Part shown: in pieces, positions 59,372 to 64,000 of the stretch | Layout of the letters: the number at the start of each line of letters is the position of its first letter | How positions within the stretch are numbered: the first letter of the stretch is position 1 | DNA from: MED-G105 sp965263305 | GTDB lineage: Bacteria > Pseudomonadota > Alphaproteobacteria > Caulobacterales > Parvularculaceae | Length of the DNA: 64,000 nucleotides | Assembly (NCBI GenBank): GCA_965263305.1 | Contig: OZ253666.1 | Span: 620,001-684,000 of the forward strand | Reading direction: 5' to 3' | Made by a program: the position numbers and the translations under genes | Notes under the pieces: model-generated | What the model was told of the DNA's origin: nothing | Database searches by the model: none | The model's input: the letters and a program-made list of their open reading frames with translations, nothing else

Positions 59372-61012
59372 GTGACCGAGTTAGTTGAGCAGTTAAAATC
59401 TTTTGGCCTTGCCCGCCTTGGCGTTATCATCGGCGTTGGTTTCGCCGTTGCCGCCTTCCTCGGCTTCTTCGCCCTGCGGATGGGTACGCCCGATTACAGC
59501 GTTCTTTACGCTGACCTTGACTATGTCGATGCGCAAGAGGTGATCCAGCGCCTTGAACAGGATGGCGTCTCCCACAAAATTCGCGAACGCGGCAATGCCA
59601 TTTCCGTGCTTGCCCCACGTCGCGAGATCGCCGCGTTAAGGCTTCTCTTGGCAAGTGATGGGGTCGTGGTCGCCCAAGGCGTCGGCTACGAGATCTTCGA
59701 TCAACAAGACACATTCGGCGCAACGCGGTTTCAACAAAACATCAACCGATTACGCGCGCTCGAGGGCGAATTGGGCCGGACGATCGCCAAGATCAATGGG
59801 GTGCGCGCTGCGCGCGTTCACCTCGTGCTGCCGGAACGGCAATTATTCGCCCGCGAAGAGACCGCCCCCAGCGCCTCGATCATTGTGAACGCCCCCGGCG
59901 GGTTAGCGCCGCAATCGGTAAAAGCAATCGTCAATCTCGCCGCCTCTGCGGTGCCTCAATTGAAACCCAATGATGTGACGGTCCTTGATGCGCAAGGCGT
60001 GTTGCTCGCATCAGGACAACCCAACGAGGCCGACGCCCTGGACGGGATGGACGCCCGCGTCGCCAGCGCAGAACAACGCATCCGCCGCACGGTGGAAGAC
60101 ATTATTGCGCCAATTGTCGGTGCTGAGAATATGCGCGTTCAAGTCTCCGCCGAGCTTGATTTTAGCCGCGTGACAGAAAGCGCTGAGATCATTGATCCAG
60201 ATAGCCAGTCTGTGTTGTCGACAACCCTCATCGAGGAGGACGAAAACCGCGTTGACCCCGGCATTGCCGCAGCCGTCACGGTGGGCAACACCGTTCCCGG
60301 TGCGACACCGGCCACCGGTTCCCCTCAATCCGGCGCCAACGGCGCCCCAACGAATGGGGGCGCTGCTAATCGACGGACGGAAGAAACGACGAACTATGAA
60401 TTTTCCCGCCGCACCAGAAACGAAGTTCACGAGATTGGAGGTGTCAAACGCCTCTCCATTGCCCTCGCCCTTAACGCCAATGGCGCTGGCCCGCGTAGCG
60501 ACGAAGAGATTGCCCAATTAACCGCCCTTGTGCGCTCCGCCGTTGGCTTTGACGCCGGCCGCGGCGACCAGATCGAGGTGTTGGAGACATCATTTACACC
60601 ATTAGCCGCGTCACCAGACGCGATTGCGCCGCCGACATCTGGCGCGCCGGCGCCAACATGGCTCAGTGCAAACCTGACCCGGCTTCTAGAACTTGCAGCG
60701 CTGGCGCTCGCCGGGTTCGCGCTTATCTTCTTTGTCCTGCGCCCAATGCTCGTTGCGAAAGAAGCCCAGGCGACCTTAGAGAACAGAGTTGCAAAAACCG
60801 CCGTAGGCGGCCCAGCAAATAGCACCAAACCCGCCCTAGAGGGCGCCTTAACGCCCAATAATCAAGACGGTGACCAAAGCGTCGATCTTTCCCACGTCGC
60901 AGGTCAGGTGAGCGCCTCTTCCATTCGTCAAATTACGGATATTGTCAAAACTCACCGAAATGAATCAGCCTTGATCTTGAAAAACTGGATCCAAGAAGGG
61001 GCGAACTCATGA
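59372..61012 (+). CDS. fliF: Flagellar MS-ring protein FliF
   Basis: 546 aa. TM1 near residues 15-37 (VGFAVAAFLGFFALRMG), YscJ-like ring domain (DYSVLYADLDYVDAQEVIQRLEQDGVSHKI, RALEGELGRTIAKINGVRAARVHLVLPERQLF), and TM2 near 430-455 (LELAALALAGFALIFFVLRPML). The C-terminal tail binds FliG. GTG start at 59372. The fliG start overlaps its stop (ATGA). First gene of fliF-fliG-fliH-fliN-flbD, the same order as in Caulobacter. Confidence 0.95.
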   Translation: MTELVEQLKSFGLARLGVIIGVGFAVAAFLGFFALRMGTPDYSVLYADLDYVDAQEVIQRLEQDGVSHKIRERGNAISVLAPRREIAALRLLLASDGVVVAQGVGYEIFDQQDTFGATRFQQNINRLRALEGELGRTIAKINGVRAARVHLVLPERQLFAREETAPSASIIVNAPGGLAPQSVKAIVNLAASAVPQLKPNDVTVLDAQGVLLASGQPNEADALDGMDARVASAEQRIRRTVEDIIAPIVGAENMRVQVSAELDFSRVTESAEIIDPDSQSVLSTTLIEEDENRVDPGIAAAVTVGNTVPGATPATGSPQSGANGAPTNGGAANRRTEETTNYEFSRRTRNEVHEIGGVKRLSIALALNANGAGPRSDEEIAQLTALVRSAVGFDAGRGDQIEVLETSFTPLAASPDAIAPPTSGAPAPTWLSANLTRLLELAALALAGFALIFFVLRPMLVAKEAQATLENRVAKTAVGGPANSTKPALEGALTPNNQDGDQSVDLSHVAGQVSASSIRQITDIVKTHRNESALILKNWIQEGANS

Positions 61013-62046
61013 CACAGCCTCTCCTCTCCCCGTCAAAACAAATCACTGAGATATCAGATTTAACAGGCGCCGAACGCGCCGCCGTCATCATGTTGGCGGT
61101 CGGGGAAGAGGCAAGCCGCCCAATCTGGGAGTTGCTCGATGAGGATGAGCTGCGTGAATTAACGCGTGCGATTACAAAACTTGGGACTGTGCCGGCGGAT
61201 ATCGTCGAGCAGTTATTGTATTCCTTTGTGGAGGATATGTCCGCCACCAGCCAGGTATCCGGATCAATCGACTCCGCAAGCCGACTCCTCAAAAATGTTC
61301 TGCCTGCCGATAAGGCAAATCTCATTCTTGAAGATCTGAAGGGCCCGGCAGGCAAGACCATGTGGGAAAAACTCGCCAATGTAGATGAGCGCCTTCTCGC
61401 GAATTACCTGAGAAACGAGCACCCCCAAACTATCGCTGTCATTCTATCCCGAGTTCGCCGGGACCATGCTGCACGGGTTGTGGCCGCATTGCCGGTTCTC
61501 TTGGGAGAGGAGGTAATCAACCGCCTTCTTTCCCTTGGCGCCGTTCAAAAAGATGTACTCGATCAGATTGAGCGAACCTTAAAAACAGAATTTATCACGG
61601 CGTTGCGTCGCAATGATGAACTCGATCCCCATGAGACGATTGCTGAGATTTTCAATCACTTTGATCGGTCCACCGAACGGCGTTTCCTCGAAGCCCTCGA
61701 AAACAAAAATCCGAACGCCGCTGAAAGGATCAAATCACTCATGTTTGTGTTTGAGGATCTTCTTCATCTCGACAGCGCGGACATGCAATTACTATTGCGC
61801 CATGTTGATAAATCCGCGCTCGCCAAAGCATTAAAAGGCGCACGTCATGATATCACCGAACATTTCTATATGAACATGTCCGAACGCGCGGCGAAAATTC
61901 TAAAAGATGACATCTCCATTATGGGCCCAACGCGGCTGCGCGAAGTTGATAAGGCTCAAACGGAGATTGTTGATACAGCGAAGAAGTTAGCTGACGCCGG
62001 CGATATCTTCCTACAAAAAACCAAGGATGAGGAGCTTGTCTACTAA
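61009..62046 (+). CDS. fliG: Flagellar motor switch protein FliG
   Basis: 345 aa. N-terminal domain LTGAERAAVIMLAVGEEASRPIWELLDEDELRELT, middle domain with LRNEHPQTIAVILSRVRRDHAARV (the EHPQTIA motif), C-terminal torque domain with FEDLLHLDSADMQLLLRHVDKSALAKALKGA (the charged residues that meet the stator). Couples ion flow to rotation. Confidence 0.96.
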   Translation: MTQPLLSPSKQITEISDLTGAERAAVIMLAVGEEASRPIWELLDEDELRELTRAITKLGTVPADIVEQLLYSFVEDMSATSQVSGSIDSASRLLKNVLPADKANLILEDLKGPAGKTMWEKLANVDERLLANYLRNEHPQTIAVILSRVRRDHAARVVAALPVLLGEEVINRLLSLGAVQKDVLDQIERTLKTEFITALRRNDELDPHETIAEIFNHFDRSTERRFLEALENKNPNAAERIKSLMFVFEDLLHLDSADMQLLLRHVDKSALAKALKGARHDITEHFYMNMSERAAKILKDDISIMGPTRLREVDKAQTEIVDTAKKLADAGDIFLQKTKDEELVY

Positions 62047-62819
62047 TGCCCGGGCAAGCCGCATATCCCGCCATCGAGCCTTTCGCTTTCGATGATCTTC
62101 TTAACCCGGACGAGGAAAAACCGTCGCGAGAGCAAAGCGATCCTATCGGCGCGCCGGAAGATGTAACAGCGCCGAAAGAATCACTGAACGAAGCGTATGC
62201 GCGCGGGTTTGCCGCTGGATGCGAAGAGGGCCGAAAAGCGGGCCATGCTGAGGGCATTGAAGCGGGTCGTATATCTGCGATGACCTCTATCGCGGCGGCG
62301 GATTCCGAAACCCTACACGCATTGACACAGTCCATTCAGCAATGGAAGTCCTACGCTTTGAAGGCTCAAGCCGCGGACCGCGCCTCTCTATTGGCGCTCG
62401 CAGAGTCGTTTCTCGCTCAGTTCTGCACCCAGCTTGCGGAAGAACGCGAGCTCGACGCTGCGACTGATTTGCTCAATCGATTGGCTTATACGGATGAAAA
62501 AGACGGTCGTATCAACCTATTTCTTCCACCCCGGGCCTATACGCAATTATCGGAAAAACTCGACGCCCTCCTGACAATGAAGGGATTTGCGGGCGGTGTG
62601 ACACTGCAATCTGATGATGCTCTAAAACAGGGCGAGTGCCGACTTGCTTGGCGCGGCGGCAGTGCTGAGCGAACCCATTCAGAGATAAAAGAGGCTGTTA
62701 GATCTCTTTTGGAAGGCCCTATTTTTCATCAAAGACCTGATGAAACCCTCATTCAGCCGAATAGTGATCAAGATGATCCAGGCAATCCCTGCCCGGTCGT
62801 CAACAACGAAGGAGCGTGA
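62046..62819 (+). CDS. fliH: FliH-like flagellar export ATPase regulator
   Basis: 257 aa. Residues about 50-80 have the GxxxG-type repeats of FliH (YARGFAAGCEEGRKAGHAEGIEAGRI). The helical C-terminal half ends in an RLAWRGGSAERTHSEIKEAVRSLL segment. In Caulobacter the same position is flbE. Binds FliI and helps target it to the export gate. It shares one base with the fliG stop. Confidence 0.82.
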   Translation: MPGQAAYPAIEPFAFDDLLNPDEEKPSREQSDPIGAPEDVTAPKESLNEAYARGFAAGCEEGRKAGHAEGIEAGRISAMTSIAAADSETLHALTQSIQQWKSYALKAQAADRASLLALAESFLAQFCTQLAEERELDAATDLLNRLAYTDEKDGRINLFLPPRAYTQLSEKLDALLTMKGFAGGVTLQSDDALKQGECRLAWRGGSAERTHSEIKEAVRSLLEGPIFHQRPDETLIQPNSDQDDPGNPCPVVNNEGA

Positions 62820-62822
62820 CCC

Positions 62823-63317
62823 ATGGCTGCGCAACAAAACCCCAACGCGCCTGTTTCAGACGAAACATCAACGCTGCCACATGATCAAAATAAAGAGAAG
62901 TCGGCGCTAGACGATATCTCGGGCGGGATCGCTGGCACAGCTCAGCAACCGTCCGAAATGACGCTCGCTTCCTCGCCAAACAGTACGCAGGGCCCAAACG
63001 CCTCAGAGCCCCTCGATCTAAACCGGACGGAAAACGCCCCAGCAACCGTAAACCCCTCGTCGTTACAAAAAGAAGCGATGCTGAACGCCATAAACCAAGT
63101 GCCCGTTCGCGTGTCTGCCGTTCTGGGAAAGGCGCGGATCGATGTGGCATCCCTGATGACGCTTTCCGAAGGCGCCATCGTTGAACTTGATCGTAAGGTC
63201 GGCGAACCAATTGATATCTATGCGAACGACCGATTGATCGCCCGCGGCGAACTTGTGTTGGTGGATGGCGCCCTTGGGGTGACCCTCACTGAGATTGCTC
63301 AAGAAAACGGCGCGTAA
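62823..63317 (+). CDS. fliN: Flagellar motor switch protein FliN
   Basis: 164 aa. A long Asn/Pro/Ser-rich N-terminal tail (about 1-85) and a C-terminal SpoA domain (VPVRVSAVLGKARIDVASLMTLSEGAIVELDRKVGEPIDIYANDRLIARGELVLVDGALGVTLTEI). Part of the C-ring with FliG and FliM. It starts 3 bp after fliH. Confidence 0.94.
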   Translation: MAAQQNPNAPVSDETSTLPHDQNKEKSALDDISGGIAGTAQQPSEMTLASSPNSTQGPNASEPLDLNRTENAPATVNPSSLQKEAMLNAINQVPVRVSAVLGKARIDVASLMTLSEGAIVELDRKVGEPIDIYANDRLIARGELVLVDGALGVTLTEIAQENGA

Positions 63318-63335
63318 GCGAGAAAGGAATTCGTC

Positions 63336-64000
63336 ATGCGTCTGTTGATTGTCGGCGGGTTATCGGGCCAGCTCTCCCTAGCAGCAAAAATGGCTATGGA
63401 GCGCGGCGCCAAAGTCGCTTTTACCAACTCAAGCAGCGAAGCGTTGGAGGCGTTGCGACGCGGCCAAGGCGCTGATCTGTTGATGGTGGATATCGGGGAA
63501 GATATCGCCGCCCTTGTCGCCGCGTTGGAGGCGGAGCGTTTCGCCGCGCCGATCGTCGCCTGCGGCGTCAAAAGTGATGCAGACGCCGCCGTCGCCGCGA
63601 TCAAAGCGGGCGCCAAGGAATTCATCCCCCTACCGCCGGATGCAGACCTTATCGCCGCCGTTTTGGAGGCTGTCGCCGATGACAACTCAGATTTAATCGC
63701 CGTCGATCCGGCCATGAAGGATGTTCTGAAACTCGCCAAACAGGTGGCAGCGGCGGAAGCCTCTATTCTGATTACCGGTGAGTCTGGTGTTGGTAAAGAG
63801 ATCATCGCAAAATATGTTCATGCGCACTCTAAGCGTGCCGAAAAACCATTGATCTCCATCAACTGCGCCGCCATTCCTGAAAACCTTCTGGAATCGGAGC
63901 TCTTCGGCCATGAGAAAGGCGCTTTTACGGGCGCGATTACACGGCGCATCGGGAAGTTCGAAGAAGCCAATGGCGGCACTCTTCTGCTCGATGAAATCTC
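63336..64000 (+). CDS. flbD: FlbD, sigma54-dependent flagellar transcription activator (3' end outside the window)
   Basis: The first 221 codons. The receiver-like domain (1-115) lacks the usual DD acidic pair near the start (LIVGGLSG) but keeps Asp52, as in FlbD proteins, which work without a normal phosphorelay. The AAA+ domain begins at about 120 with Walker A GESGVGKE and the sigma54-contact loop GAFTGA. The DNA-binding end lies beyond 64000. It should activate the two sigma54 promoters at 55738 and 55887. AAAGGA lies upstream of the ATG. Confidence 0.93.
   Translation, partial: MRLLIVGGLSGQLSLAAKMAMERGAKVAFTNSSSEALEALRRGQGADLLMVDIGEDIAALVAALEAERFAAPIVACGVKSDADAAVAAIKAGAKEFIPLPPDADLIAAVLEAVADDNSDLIAVDPAMKDVLKLAKQVAAAEASILITGESGVGKEIIAKYVHAHSKRAEKPLISINCAAIPENLLESELFGHEKGAFTGAITRRIGKFEEANGGTLLLDEI

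Overview
The window is a GC-rich alphaproteobacterial chromosome segment. The block tig - clpP - clpX - lon - hup, the glnB-glnA pair, a Pseudomonas-type isocitrate lyase, and a flagellar locus with SciP (a CtrA antagonist) and FlbD (a sigma54 activator) together suggest a Caulobacterales / Parvularculales / Hyphomonadaceae-like organism. The species is not established here. No phage, insertion sequence or CRISPR array was seen.

Layout. 1-2.8 kb: 5' part of a TonB-dependent receptor, a DUF1499 protein and a tiny membrane protein. 2.9-7.4 kb: a tight minus-strand operon of a HisD-like dehydrogenase, a HAD phosphatase fused to a HisB-like (IGPD) domain, a second stand-alone HisB-like protein and a CaiB-type CoA-transferase. 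The two HisB-like proteins have lost opposite halves of the metal-binding signature, which makes this the most unusual locus in the window. 7.5-13.9 kb: a tripartite RND efflux system. 13.9-15.2 kb: a CtrA-like box, a candidate structured small RNA, tRNA-Asn, an orphan Imm1-like immunity gene and tRNA-Val. 15.3-23.2 kb: hup, chorismate mutase, lon, clpX, clpP, tig and tRNA-Leu. 23.3-29.6 kb: GNAT, nnrD (apparently CTG-initiated), glnB, glnA and aceA. 29.6-35.5 kb: an FAH-family hydrolase, VOC and DUF6980 genes, trxB-msrA, a divergent amidohydrolase lipoprotein and tRNA-Met.

35.6-44.8 kb: a TetR/membrane-protein operon, two VOC proteins (one apparently exported), an ArsR/AHSA1 pair, a DbpA-like RNA helicase, and three tandem paralogues of a one-TM DUF6090-like family, one split by an in-frame TAG. 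44.9-49.8 kb: an FAD oxidoreductase, cupin, SDR, PEP-CTERM protein, cysteine-cluster protein and mnmA. 49.8-52.1 kb: a compact metal module (CsoR-like repressor with its operator, His/Met-rich secreted protein, outer-membrane barrel, HMA protein and MerT-like protein). Next comes an LpxR-type protein.

53.2-64 kb: flagellar genes. flgK-flgL runs leftward and fliK-flgD-flgE rightward from a shared region with two good sigma54 -24/-12 motifs. sciP and the fliF-fliG-fliH-fliN-flbD operon follow; flbD runs off the window. FlbD is the expected activator of the sigma54 promoters, so regulator and probable targets sit together.
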